Shown piece by piece: positions 45,055 through 54,371 of a DNA stretch of 64,000 bases (position 1 is the first letter of the stretch; every line of letters starts with the position of its first letter). Under the pieces are notes generated by a model. That model was not told where the DNA came from, made no database searches, and saw nothing but the letters and a program-made list of their open reading frames with translations. The DNA lies in NCBI GenBank assembly GCA_025782575.1, contig JALGYY010000028.1, positions 90,247 through 154,246 of the forward strand. Direction: 5' to 3'. This DNA is from a bacterium. GTDB taxonomy: Bacteria > Orphanbacterota > Orphanbacteria > Orphanbacterales > Orphanbacteraceae. The position numbers and the translations under genes are program-made.

Positions 45055-47613
45055 TCAGTGAAGGAGAATGACCTTCCGGGTTTCCGCTAGTCTCCCGGCC
45101 TCGAGCCTGACGAAGTAGACGCCCGATGCGACGCTTATTCCAGAATCGCTCCGTCCGTCCCAGTAAACTTCCTGCCGGGCACCGCCGCCGGGCCGCCCGG
45201 CGAGAGTGCGAACACGCCTGCCCCGGACGTCAAACACAGAGAGATGAACCTCACCCCCTGATGGAGTGGCGAAGGAAATCATGCAACCACCCTGTCCCAC
45301 AATCGAGGGGCGAAGATCGAGGGCGAGCGTGGCTTCTTTCCCGCCCGGTCCCCCCTGTACGGCAACGAGCTGATCCTGCTTCAGCAGGGTGCGGGCTCCC
45401 ACGTAAATCGCCGACCGGCAATAGTCGACCATCCAGGGCTGTTCGTTCGTACAGTCGATTGCCGCCCGCCAGACCAGTTCAACCATGGACATACCGGAAG
45501 TTGCTTCATCATAGGCCTTCAACAGATAGTCAGCCCAGGCAGCGTGCTGGGAACCCCATGCGCCGGACCAATGGGCCAGAGCGCCCGCGCAGCCCCCCTT
45601 ATTCATATCGTTGGTCATGAGTTTCTCGAGGATAAGCCCGAAGGATCCGCCGAACCCCCAGTCAGCAGCTACTTCACAGCCAGGTGCGAACAGCAGATAC
45701 GATTGATCGGTGGTGAGCAGCTCGGCGTCGTAGCCGTTTCCGTAGAAAACGGAAGAGGGGACCCGCTTGTAACTGCTGGCGGGGCCCATTGCCCAGATCT
45801 GGTCGACACCGGCATTGATCGTATCCTGAGCGGCACTTGATATGGCATTTGCTGAAGAGTAGTCGCGTCGGCGGAGCCAGCCGGTCTCTCGCCCGTCATC
45901 CTGATGAACCGATTCCACCGAACTCAGCCAGACAGCCGATACGGTCTTTGTCGGATCCACACCCTCCACCTCACTGCCATCACAGAGAAGCGCTCGATCC
46001 CGTACGACGGATGACCGGTCGTTGTATTCATTCGAGAAGTGGACATAGCGCCGGATATCTTCGATATCGTCGGCGAAGATTCGGGCGACAGGACCATTCG
46101 GTATGCCGTCGCCGTCGACATCCGTGTAGTCGAAGTCTCCCCGGCAGAGAGGCTGACCGCAACGGGCATATTCATCATCGCTCCATGTGTTCACGCTTAC
46201 AGTCCCCTGGGAATGCTTGCCGACCAGATAGAGTTCCGGGCCGGGCCAGACCGGAAAAATGTCAATCTGGAACGCGGCGTTGAACGTCACGTTCAAATTA
46301 TGAAGCGTATTATAATATGCGTCGATTTCGAGAGGATTCCCGAAACCGCACACGTAGACCGTACTTAAACCTTGAGATGTGAGCTGATCGTAGAGGGGCT
46401 GCGCCACAGAGTCATTCCATGCGTAGATCATGGCATCGGCGGGGAAGATGGCGGGAGTCGTATTGCAGGATACCGCCCCTTTGGCGGCCTTATCTGTACG
46501 ACCCAAACCGGAGATAGACAATCCCTCCAATAGAAGCAGGTTTGTCGGCCCGACTCCTGGGGGGACCTCATCGGTCAGGGTACGGTACATGCGAGCCGAG
46601 TCGATTTCGGCGATGCTGTACGCGTCGTAGCCGGGGGACACGAGCGCTTCGTAGACGTTTATGCGATCCGAATCATCCCCCTTCGGCCGGATCCTCGCAA
46701 GAACCTCCCTCTTCCCGTTCCTGTGTCCGTTCACTTCAAACAGGGAGGAGTTTCTCTCGTAATTGGTCGCGAACACGGCCCGACCGTCCTGTTCCACGCG
46801 CCAGTCGAGGATCTTCGCCCCCCAGTTCTCACAGCTGTAGTTCCGGTTGATGCTGTTCGTGAATCCGTTAAAACCGTTCGAAAGAGTGGTCGTGCCGGTC
46901 AGAAGATTGGCGATCCCTATCGTGGAGGCGTCATCTCCGATAAAGCAGGCAAGAAGGGACCATCGGTCGGCGAACTTGTCACAGATACTCCCCCAGGGTT
47001 CGAAGTCAAATCCTGAGATCGCCGTTCCGCCCAGGTTCATAAACTCTCCCGCCATCTCGTTCGAGAAGGCAAACGAGAGATCCACAATGGCGTCGCTGTC
47101 GAGGCTGGGCCAGTAGTTCCGAATGAACTTGTTGGAGACCGCGATTACGGTCTGCCCCAGGTATGACGTTCCCCAGCCGATCTCATCGGGGACGTAGGGA
47201 CCGTTGATGTAGTAATCGTCGAGAGCATTCAGAGCGACCGAGGCATCCTGGTACCACTCCGCGGCGTACCAGGCTTCGTCGTCAACAAATGCGCTCGCCG
47301 TATGAAGGGCAAGAAACCGAGAGTCTGCCGCCAGGTCGGGATGGTCGAGATCAATGTCCGCGAAGTTGTCATAAGGGTAGAGTTCGTAAAATTCCTGGAC
47401 AGGGCCGGTGACATTCCAGAAATCCATCGCATCCCCGAAGCTGTCGAGCAGAAAGCTTTCGCAACTCAGTCCCGGCTCTACCGTCCAGACGAACATGGTG
47501 GCCTTACCGGGAGAAGTCAGTTGGCCATGTGCATCTATGACGGAGACGGTGGCGGACATGAGAAGCAGGGTCAGATAGAGAAGCGCTGTCTGCAGTTTCG
47601 TAATCGAGTGCAT
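45055..47613 (-). CDS. Large secreted protein, possibly C25 (gingipain)-like, with FlgD-like sorting domain
   Basis: 852 residues from ATG 47613 (GGGGAGGG upstream; an earlier in-frame start at 47733 would overlap the previous gene). Signal peptide, then a long region of unclear fold. Near residue 515 DYTDVDGDGIPNGPVARIFA resembles the Asp-rich GRI strand of C25 peptidases, and Cys646 in LLFAPGCEVA followed by GGCAGALAHWSGAWGS resembles the catalytic Cys region. The Gly-His-Gly motif that should lie about 50 residues before the Cys is not seen, so activity is doubtful. The C terminus (VHLSVFDVRGRRVRTLAG, SGVYFVRLEAG) is the sorting domain. It follows the next-listed gene by 4 bp. Confidence 0.7.
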   Translation of the reverse strand: MHSITKLQTALLYLTLLLMSATVSVIDAHGQLTSPGKATMFVWTVEPGLSCESFLLDSFGDAMDFWNVTGPVQEFYELYPYDNFADIDLDHPDLAADSRFLALHTASAFVDDEAWYAAEWYQDASVALNALDDYYINGPYVPDEIGWGTSYLGQTVIAVSNKFIRNYWPSLDSDAIVDLSFAFSNEMAGEFMNLGGTAISGFDFEPWGSICDKFADRWSLLACFIGDDASTIGIANLLTGTTTLSNGFNGFTNSINRNYSCENWGAKILDWRVEQDGRAVFATNYERNSSLFEVNGHRNGKREVLARIRPKGDDSDRINVYEALVSPGYDAYSIAEIDSARMYRTLTDEVPPGVGPTNLLLLEGLSISGLGRTDKAAKGAVSCNTTPAIFPADAMIYAWNDSVAQPLYDQLTSQGLSTVYVCGFGNPLEIDAYYNTLHNLNVTFNAAFQIDIFPVWPGPELYLVGKHSQGTVSVNTWSDDEYARCGQPLCRGDFDYTDVDGDGIPNGPVARIFADDIEDIRRYVHFSNEYNDRSSVVRDRALLCDGSEVEGVDPTKTVSAVWLSSVESVHQDDGRETGWLRRRDYSSANAISSAAQDTINAGVDQIWAMGPASSYKRVPSSVFYGNGYDAELLTTDQSYLLFAPGCEVAADWGFGGSFGLILEKLMTNDMNKGGCAGALAHWSGAWGSQHAAWADYLLKAYDEATSGMSMVELVWRAAIDCTNEQPWMVDYCRSAIYVGARTLLKQDQLVAVQGGPGGKEATLALDLRPSIVGQGGCMISFATPSGGEVHLSVFDVRGRRVRTLAGRPGGGARQEVYWDGRSDSGISVASGVYFVRLEAGRLAETRKVILLH

Positions 47614-47617
47614 GGTC

Positions 47618-48499
47618 TCAACCCTCCCCTTTGGTGCGGTCCAGTATGTCTCCGAGTTCGAGCTCTCTGATCGGTCCCTTGCGGGCACCCCCGATGCGGG
47701 ATCGACGCACCTGTTCCATCGCCGCTTCGGCAAGGCTGTCCGTCATGACGTGGAGGCCGCGAGGGTGGAACACATAGACCAGAGGATGATCCCGCCACTT
47801 GTGAAGCCGTGTCAGGAGCCTGCCGGCTCGCTCCGCCGCCTGCTCCCGGGTCAACCGTCGATCTTCATTTCGAAAATCCCTTCGGGAGTAACGGCCGCCG
47901 CTGATCATGAATATTTCGCTTTCGATTTTCAGGCCTTGCCAGTAGAGACGAATATCACTCCCGGTCGAGGGGGCGAGACCATTCGGCGGGTCCAGAATAT
48001 CCGTGCACGACCCGATGGCTTCGATGGCGGCACGAACCGCACCCTCCCGGTCGTCCGGAGCTCTGTCTCGGACTGCCCAGTAAGCATCGGAAGCTAGTTG
48101 GCGGACTTCGTGCTGTCTGGTCTCATAGCGCTCCAGTGCCTGCCGCCAGTCGCTCTCCCTGTCTCCCTCGAGCAGAGACTGAAAATAGGGAGACTCGCCG
48201 TAGAGGGGGGCGAGCATCTCTTTTGTGGGTAGTTCGAGCGGGCGGAGAGGGCGAGGCCAGAGTGCCACGTTCATCGCGCCGTCTGACACCCGGACCGTGT
48301 CGGCGGGACCGATCGAGAGAGTCAAATCGCCACGGAATTCATACCCCTGAATAAAGAGTGTCGTGTTGGGATCAAGCTGGAATTGGTGCGGGAAACGGAC
48401 CTCGATGGAAAATGGAATGCGCTCTCCCCCGCGGGCTTCTGCAGCCACAAAGATGCAGAGAAGAACAGCGAGCCGGAATATTGTTCTTTGCCGGTGCAT
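47618..48499 (-). CDS. Secreted hypothetical protein
   Basis: 293 residues. ATG at 48499 has AAAGGAG 6 bp upstream; a longer start at 48535 lacks one. Signal peptide FRLAVLLCIFVAAEARG. The mature protein has an N-terminal beta-rich part (IPFSIEVRFPHQFQLDPNTT) and a helical, charged remainder (ERYETRQHEVRQLASDAYWA). No family recognised. It is directly upstream of and co-directional with the C25-like gene, 4 bp apart, so the two may work together. Confidence 0.75.
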   Translation of the reverse strand: MHRQRTIFRLAVLLCIFVAAEARGGERIPFSIEVRFPHQFQLDPNTTLFIQGYEFRGDLTLSIGPADTVRVSDGAMNVALWPRPLRPLELPTKEMLAPLYGESPYFQSLLEGDRESDWRQALERYETRQHEVRQLASDAYWAVRDRAPDDREGAVRAAIEAIGSCTDILDPPNGLAPSTGSDIRLYWQGLKIESEIFMISGGRYSRRDFRNEDRRLTREQAAERAGRLLTRLHKWRDHPLVYVFHPRGLHVMTDSLAEAAMEQVRRSRIGGARKGPIRELELGDILDRTKGEG

Positions 48500-48671
48500 T
48501 GAGTCTCCTTTCGGATAGAAACGGGTTTCCTGCAACGAACACGTTTTCAGTAGAAAGCAAACCCGATGCCGCGGTGATCAGTCAGGAAATGAAACTTGCA
48601 ACTACAATTATTGGAAGAAGTTGGAGGAGCCGGTCCTCATGGAGCGAGAATCGGGAGCGTGAGTGGGTGAC

Positions 48672-48691
48672 CATCGGATGGCCATCCGATG
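48672..48691. other. Perfect 20-bp palindrome
   Basis: The sequence reads identically on both strands (half-site CATCGGATGG). It is 8 bp past the stop of the P1-nuclease-like gene. It could form a hairpin or be a dimeric-protein site. No T-run. Confidence 0.5.
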
Positions 48692-48699
48692 ATAATGGC

Positions 48700-50052
48700 C
48701 TATTGAATGGCGATGCCGAGGACGATGCTGTGTGATGTCGGGGTAAGATCGAGAAACTCATACAGTAGTCGCGGGGAGAGGCCGGCGTAGGTCGCCGGGA
48801 GCCGAATCGTGGGGAATACGAAACCGGTGGCGAACCGCATGCCCCCTTCTCCCGGCGAGCGGGCCGGCCACCAGGAATAGCCGATCTCCGAACGAAAGAG
48901 AATCCCCGGGAGCTCGATCGAAGGAAGTTCTCCGGTGGAGGAGAGATACGGCGAAAGGAGTGTGTGTCCGCTCCCGAATGCGTCGGGGAGAATGGAGAAT
49001 CCACCTTCCAACCGGCCGATGCCGGACAGGCCTTTGAAGAAGCCGTATCCCGCACCGTAAAGGGCGCCGGCGAAACGATCTCCGTCGCGGGAGGTGAGGG
49101 CGGCGCCGCTGAACAGGAAAATCCCCTTCGAACTCGGAGGGAACCGTCGGTTCTGGTAGAACTCGACCGCAGTGGCATCCCGTGGGCGGGCTTGCCCAAT
49201 GCGGGGAATGTGCCTTCTGACAGTCAGGCCGAGAGTGTCGAGGCTGTCGGTCGCCACGCTCCACGTTCGACTGACAACTTCCGGAATGAGTTGAACGACA
49301 GGGGACTCCTTGAATTCCCGGCCGGGTTCAACGCGCGCGACTACCTCTTCGATCGAAAGGGCGGCCGCTTCAACGACACGATCCCGGCAAATCGGATACC
49401 AGTCGAGAAGGCCATCACCGAATGCCTGCCAGATCTCACCCCGTTCATTGATTACATACACACCTTGCCGGCCGTAGTGATTGTGCGCTTCCCTCCGGTT
49501 CGCCCTGTGAAGGGAAAAGAGCAGGTCCTTTACCGGTACCAGCAGATGGCTTCCTGAAAAAGCGTCGGCAAGAAACCCCTGGGCGATCGACTCGACGATA
49601 AGAGATCGATAGACATCGCTCTCTCGAGCGAGCCGAAGTGCTGCCTCATGATAGAGGAGATAGTGAAAGACCGCACCCCGGCCTCTGTCTGTATTGACGC
49701 TAAATCGGAGCGCGTTAGGTGTCTGGAGAGATCGATCATCCCGATCCAGTCGGCGTTTCGCCCGATTGACAAGTCGATCCACGCGGCCCGGTGAGAGACC
49801 GGCGAGACAATCCGCCCGGCTCCGTCCTGGAAACTGGTATCGCGCGGCTCGATCGTCATCCCCCACAAACCGGGCCACCCAGAGGGGAAGGATGTCCCGG
49901 TATTCCCGGCCGGTAACCGCGCCCCCTACTTCCCAGGCCATTCCTGCCGCTTCCCGGGCGATCGAACGGTGCTCCTCTCCGGTCCATGCGAGAAGACCGG
50001 TTTCGGGAGAGAGGGTGAAAACAACGACGAGCAACAGAAGGCGCCGGCTCAT
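48700..50052 (-). CDS. Secreted P1-nuclease/phospholipase C-like protein
   Basis: 450 residues. Signal peptide with the mature start at AWTGEEHRSIA, where Trp and His resemble the N-terminal zinc ligands of the family. VFHYLLYHEAALRLARE, then ESIAQGFLADAFSGSHLL (Glu, Asp and His zinc ligands), then REAHNHYGRQGVYVINERG are the family pattern. From about residue 280 a beta-rich C-terminal part follows (SSKGIFLFSGAALTSRDGDR) that may be a barrel or separate domain. Zinc-dependent phosphodiester cleavage is the family activity; substrate unknown. It overlaps the upstream M19 gene by ATGA. Confidence 0.72.
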   Translation of the reverse strand: MSRRLLLLVVVFTLSPETGLLAWTGEEHRSIAREAAGMAWEVGGAVTGREYRDILPLWVARFVGDDDRAARYQFPGRSRADCLAGLSPGRVDRLVNRAKRRLDRDDRSLQTPNALRFSVNTDRGRGAVFHYLLYHEAALRLARESDVYRSLIVESIAQGFLADAFSGSHLLVPVKDLLFSLHRANRREAHNHYGRQGVYVINERGEIWQAFGDGLLDWYPICRDRVVEAAALSIEEVVARVEPGREFKESPVVQLIPEVVSRTWSVATDSLDTLGLTVRRHIPRIGQARPRDATAVEFYQNRRFPPSSKGIFLFSGAALTSRDGDRFAGALYGAGYGFFKGLSGIGRLEGGFSILPDAFGSGHTLLSPYLSSTGELPSIELPGILFRSEIGYSWWPARSPGEGGMRFATGFVFPTIRLPATYAGLSPRLLYEFLDLTPTSHSIVLGIAIQ

Positions 50053-51236
50053 GGGCTGCCCCAGTTCTCTTCCAGAAAGCGGATCGCATTGTTGGCGAGA
50101 ATGTCCGCTACGATTTTCTCACTCCCGTCGAACCGATCGAGGAGAGCTGTACGAAGCCGGCCGATATCGGAAAGACGCTTCATCTCCTTGGGGCCTGTAA
50201 TCCATCCCAGAAAATCGCTTCCAATGGCGACACGTCGATGAGATCCGGAGACCGCCGTGACATGTTCGATCGTCCGCACGACTTCATCGAGCGAGCCTCT
50301 CTCCCGAGCGAGATCGATGCTCGCGTAGTTCGCGAGCATATAGGGAAAGAGAATTACTCCGATCAGTCCCCCTCTTCGCGTGATTTCACGGATATGGTCA
50401 TCGTGCAGCGAATAGGGGCGATCGGCGAGCGTCCGGGCCGCCGTATGGGAGGCGATCAGCGGCCGGCGGGCGATTGCAAGCACATCCTCGACCGATGAGG
50501 CTGAACTGTGCGTAACGTCCACAATCATACCGGTCCGCTCCATTTCGTCGATCAATTCTCGACCGAACGGGGAGAGGCCGTGGGTCGGTTCGGTTCTGTT
50601 CAGGTCAGGAAAGAAGGGGAGCCCGTTTCCGGTGGTCGCCACTCCCCGATAGGTGAAGTGTGTGAGCGACATCATGGCCACGCCCCGCCGGGCGAAAGAT
50701 TCGACATTCCTCAAGTCACCACCGAGAGCGTGGGCTCCTTCGATCGTGTGGACAACGGCGATCCGATATTCGGGATCGGGACGGCGAACGGAAAGCACAC
50801 TTTTCATTTCCGCACGGTTGATCGTAATTCGGGCATAGCGGGATGATCGGCCGTGAACTTCACGCTCCAGACGGTCGATCATGCGATGAGTGTGCGCGGC
50901 GGCGTTCGGGTCGGGATCGACCGGCATGGATACCAGCTCGTCGAACGGGTTGTAGTGGGTGGCGCAGATCAGGTCGACACCCGCATCGTGGCAGCGATGC
51001 CAATCGAAACCCGTCCGGTTGAACTCGGACTCGGTGAGAGCGAGGAGAGGGGGAGGTAGAGCGAGAGCGATCGGCGATTCACGGGACCACGCATGAAGAC
51101 CGGCGTGAAGATGAAGATCCGCGAAGATACGGTGGGGTGTATCCTGCGGGGCGGCGAGCGCGCGATGAGGCACGATAAGCGCACCTGCCAGAATGCGTGC
51201 CACTCTCTTAAGGCACTCTCTTCGCGACTGAATCAA
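50049..51236 (-). CDS. Membrane-dipeptidase family (M19) metallohydrolase
   Basis: 395 residues. A possible Tat signal (SRRECLKRVARILAGALI) precedes the TIM-barrel. Metal ligands are likely in FADLHLHAG, VVHTIEGAHALGG, SLTHFTYRG, DVTHSSASSV and IASHTAARTLADR, then GSDFLGWI. M19 enzymes cleave dipeptides, often with D residues, and can act on cell-wall-derived peptides. The first ligand site is DLHLH rather than the classical DGHND, a variant seen in part of the family. Co-transcribed with the P1-nuclease-like gene (4-bp overlap). Confidence 0.9.
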   Translation of the reverse strand: MIQSRRECLKRVARILAGALIVPHRALAAPQDTPHRIFADLHLHAGLHAWSRESPIALALPPPLLALTESEFNRTGFDWHRCHDAGVDLICATHYNPFDELVSMPVDPDPNAAAHTHRMIDRLEREVHGRSSRYARITINRAEMKSVLSVRRPDPEYRIAVVHTIEGAHALGGDLRNVESFARRGVAMMSLTHFTYRGVATTGNGLPFFPDLNRTEPTHGLSPFGRELIDEMERTGMIVDVTHSSASSVEDVLAIARRPLIASHTAARTLADRPYSLHDDHIREITRRGGLIGVILFPYMLANYASIDLARERGSLDEVVRTIEHVTAVSGSHRRVAIGSDFLGWITGPKEMKRLSDIGRLRTALLDRFDGSEKIVADILANNAIRFLEENWGSP

Positions 51237-51294
51237 GGCGGGCCCTTCTCATCCGGGCGGCTCGGATTCGCTCCGCCGGCTGACGATCGTCGGG

Positions 51295-51450
51295 CTACTT
51301 CTTCTTCGGCACGATTGCGGCGAGAAGAAGCCCGATCGGGCCGAGTAACGCAGACAGCAGAAACCAGCCGCACCCCGACCGTCCTTTCATCGAACCCATG
51401 AAGGCGCCGATCAGACCGAACACGAACCAGAGTGGAAGAATCAGCTCCAT
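51295..51450 (-). CDS. Small membrane protein, 51 residues
   Basis: ATG at 51450 to TAG at 51297-51295. It encodes two hydrophobic stretches (LILPLWFVFGLIGAFMG and GWFLLSALLGPIGLLLAAIV) separated by SMKGRSGCG, ending in PKKK. This matches a widespread class of tiny two-helix proteins found beside transporters. It lies 5 bp after the symporter gene on the same strand. Confidence 0.6.
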   Translation of the reverse strand: MELILPLWFVFGLIGAFMGSMKGRSGCGWFLLSALLGPIGLLLAAIVPKKK

Positions 51451-51455
51451 GTGAT

Positions 51456-52700
51456 TTATTCCGCGTCCACGTTCTCTTCACCTTCCGAGCGCGCAATGAT
51501 CGCTGCGCCGCACGAATCGCTGAATACATTCACTGAAGTGCGGAACATGTCGAGCGGTCTGTCGATGGCGAGCATGGTTCCCACAATCGCATCCACTTCG
51601 GGGCCTCGGAGATTCACGGAATCGAGAACGAGAAAGATGATGACTAGCCCGGCCGACGGGACGGCAGCCGCACCGATGGACGCCAGAAGTGCGGTAATCA
51701 CGACGACCATCTGCTGCATGATGCTGAGCTCGACGCCGAGTACCTGTGCGATGAAAAGAACACCGGCACATTCATAGAGCGCTGTACCGTCCATGTTGAT
51801 CGTTGCCCCCATGGGGAGCACGAAGGACGATACTTTGTTCGAGACACCAACCTTCTTTTCCACTGTGCTGAGCGTTACCGGCAATGTGGCGCCGGATGAA
51901 CTGGTCGAAAAAGCCATGGTCAACGGCTCGATCATGTTCCGGAAGTGGATTTTGGGCTTGATGCGGCCGAGCAGCATCAAAAGAAGGGGGAGCGTAAGAA
52001 ACAGGTGAATGGAAAGCCCCGCAGCGATCGTCAACATGTAGAGGCCGAGGGCGCGGAATGACTCGAATCCGGTGAGACCGACCACGCGCGTAATCAGTCC
52101 GAACACGCCGATCGGGGCGAAACGAATGACCCAGCCGGTCAGCTTCATCATCGCCTGAAATCCGGCATCGAAGAAATCACTTAGTACGATACGCGGTTTA
52201 GCGGGGAGTGTGGCGATCGCGATACCGAACAGGATGCAGAAAAAGATGATGCCGAGCATGTTCGGCGCCGCGGCCGCGGCAACGATATTCAGCGGCACCA
52301 TGCGAAAGAGCAGGTCTGCAGGCGAGGAGGGAGTCTGCAGTTCGGGAATCGCATTCGACGCGGCGCCGGCTATGTTCGCACCCGCCCCGGGCTGCACGAT
52401 GTTTACGAGAACAAGGCCGACCAGGATCGCGAGAAAACTGGAGAGTACATAGTAGCCGAGCGTCTTACTGAAGAGCCTGCCGAGGTTTCGGCCGGCACCG
52501 ACCGAGGCGACTCCTGATACGATCGAAAAAATGACAAGCGGGACGATGACCATCTTGAGGAGCCGGATAAAGAGTGTGCCGAGCCACTCCACCCGCGGGA
52601 CGAATTCTTTTCCCCCCACGAGGCCGGCGATGATGCCGAGCCCCATGGCGATAAAGATCTGCCAGTGCAGCTGTGTATACCAACGTCCCTGATTCACCAT
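51456..52700 (-). CDS. Dicarboxylate/amino acid:cation symporter (DAACS/SDF family)
   Basis: 414 residues, about eight membrane helices and two re-entrant loops. SFVLPMGATINMDGTALYE contains the NMDGT motif that binds Na+ and substrate, AFSTSSSGATLPVTLS is the serine-rich hairpin, and QLHWQIFIAMGLGIIAGL is the usual start. It would import aspartate, glutamate or C4-dicarboxylates. Specificity cannot be told. Likely co-transcribed with the 51-residue protein. Confidence 0.94.
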   Translation of the reverse strand: MVNQGRWYTQLHWQIFIAMGLGIIAGLVGGKEFVPRVEWLGTLFIRLLKMVIVPLVIFSIVSGVASVGAGRNLGRLFSKTLGYYVLSSFLAILVGLVLVNIVQPGAGANIAGAASNAIPELQTPSSPADLLFRMVPLNIVAAAAAPNMLGIIFFCILFGIAIATLPAKPRIVLSDFFDAGFQAMMKLTGWVIRFAPIGVFGLITRVVGLTGFESFRALGLYMLTIAAGLSIHLFLTLPLLLMLLGRIKPKIHFRNMIEPLTMAFSTSSSGATLPVTLSTVEKKVGVSNKVSSFVLPMGATINMDGTALYECAGVLFIAQVLGVELSIMQQMVVVITALLASIGAAAVPSAGLVIIFLVLDSVNLRGPEVDAIVGTMLAIDRPLDMFRTSVNVFSDSCGAAIIARSEGEENVDAE

Positions 52701-52797
52701 GATGGGGTGACTCTACGGGAGAGCGGATCGGTACGCAAGGGGAGAGAGAAGAGCGTCCGAACGAGGACCGCGCTCCTCAGCGAGGGCGCCCCCCAAT

Positions 52798-54114
52798 CTA
52801 CCCATGCACCTCCGACGCCACCACCGGAATCCCAGCGGCAAGCAGTGCGCGCGCCGTGCTGTTCACCGCCTCATGCTTCAGCAGGTAGTTTCCAAGAAGC
52901 GCGGGCATGATTCCCGCCTCTTCAATGTCAGCTTGCGGGATGAAGTAGTCGAGAATGTCTGACGGATGTTCCTGGGCGCCGTCCGTTTCGGGGTCGCCCC
53001 CTTCATGTTTGGCGCTGATGTTCTTCACTGACGCCGCTACTTCGACCAGCTCGTCTCTCCGGTCATATGGCTGGCGGACGATACTCTTGAACGTTTCGGT
53101 GATGTGGTGTTCGAAACGAACGACTTCATCGAAATCGAACGCCTCCCTCACCCGGGCCGAGAGCTCAATCGTCTCGTTATTGACGGAATTGGAGAAATTG
53201 AATCCGATAAGCGGGGTCGTGCCGTCATCCCGACTTAAGAGCTTGGCGGTCAGCAATGTCCACATCACGGAATAGGGATTGTCATTCCCCATGAAAACCG
53301 AAATCTTGAATTCCATATCTACGCCGAGCTTGTGGAGCATGTACCCGAGAAGCACGGTTCCGGGGTTCAGATTCAGCACCTGTTTTACGCCGTATGTCGT
53401 GTGATAGTTCAGGTATTCATCGATCCACTGAATGGCGTACTCATTCGGCTGGCCCACACCGCCGAAGTAGCCGGCGATCGTCTCCGGACCACCGAGATGG
53501 ACGTTTGCACCGTCCGTCCCTTTTGTGTCTAGAGTTTCAACATAGGAAGCGCCGAGCACACGCATGGCCGCCGCGTTCGCCACTAGATCCCCCCGGTCGC
53601 CTTCGGATTCCTTCATCCCGCGAACACGGATATAACGGCCGGGCATCAGGTCACCCTTCTCGATCGATCGCCTCGCTTCGGCGTTGATCCAGGGGAAGAA
53701 GTTGCACGCGCTGATTTCGAGGGTAACGGCGAAACTGTCGTCCCGCATCTTCGGGGAATCCGCTCTCCTCGCCTTCTCGGTATATTCTTCGAGCGAGATG
53801 AACGCGCGCTTCTCTTTCTGTTCCACCAGCCATTCCACGTCGGCCAGGTAGGGAGAATTCAGTTCTTTCAGCTGTGAAATGAGATTTTCCAGCTTTCCCG
53901 CTTCAGCCGCTTTCTCTCGAATCGCATTCACGCCGCCATACTTGTCGATCACTTTCAGCAGCTGATCGATCAGCTTGTTGTCGGGGCTCATGAGAAATTC
54001 GTTGATGGATTGAAGACGGTCGGCAGAGATAGCAAGTCGGTCTCTAGTGTCAGCAGGCATGACGGCCCCCATATGTTTGAATCGATTGATGTCGGGGTTC
54101 ACCGGGGGCTTCAT
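52798..54114 (-). CDS. Conserved-looking cytoplasmic protein of unknown function
   Basis: 438 residues, no signal or membrane segment. Alpha-helical N-terminal 110 residues (LQSINEFLMSPDNKLIDQLL), then an alpha/beta core with repeated strand-loop-helix pieces (ASYVETLDTKGTDGANVHLG, KQVLNLNPGTVLLGYMLHKL, KISVFMGNDNPYSVMWTLL), hinting at a TIM-barrel enzyme, with possible ligands in RFEHHITETF. I do not recognise the family. It is a monocistronic gene with 97 bp to the symporter and 257 bp upstream to the TPR gene. Confidence 0.8.
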   Translation of the reverse strand: MKPPVNPDINRFKHMGAVMPADTRDRLAISADRLQSINEFLMSPDNKLIDQLLKVIDKYGGVNAIREKAAEAGKLENLISQLKELNSPYLADVEWLVEQKEKRAFISLEEYTEKARRADSPKMRDDSFAVTLEISACNFFPWINAEARRSIEKGDLMPGRYIRVRGMKESEGDRGDLVANAAAMRVLGASYVETLDTKGTDGANVHLGGPETIAGYFGGVGQPNEYAIQWIDEYLNYHTTYGVKQVLNLNPGTVLLGYMLHKLGVDMEFKISVFMGNDNPYSVMWTLLTAKLLSRDDGTTPLIGFNFSNSVNNETIELSARVREAFDFDEVVRFEHHITETFKSIVRQPYDRRDELVEVAASVKNISAKHEGGDPETDGAQEHPSDILDYFIPQADIEEAGIMPALLGNYLLKHEAVNSTARALLAAGIPVVASEVHG

Positions 54115-54246
54115 CGTACATCAGGAACCGGGATAGCGGCATCAGGAATCATTACGGGCCGACGCTGACAGTGGTTTTCCCTCTCTATTAGTATGGTACC
54201 CTGCTTGCCACGAGTGGGGGGTATCGGTGGTGGCCAAAAGTTGTCC

Positions 54247-54361
54247 TGTGGATATGTGGAAAACTGGCTACGTGGGGAGGAAATTCACACACATGCTGTA
54301 ATCCTTTTAAAATGAATGGATTGCAAGTCACCTCTAGAATCACTCTCAGCGGTTATCCACA
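54247..54361. other. Cluster of DnaA-box-like sites
   Basis: TTATCCACA at 54353-54361 is a perfect DnaA box. TGTGGATAT (54247-54255) is one mismatch from it on the other strand, and TGTGGAAAA (54255-54263) is a weaker match. TTTTAAAAT at 54306 is AT-rich. No dnaA, dnaN or gyr gene is nearby, so an origin is not supported. Confidence 0.25.
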
Positions 54362-54371
54362 AAGTGTATCT

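Noticed and set aside
54247-54361. Replication origin
   Set aside because: Only two good DnaA boxes and no dnaA, dnaN, gyrB or parA nearby; kept only as a low-interest observation.
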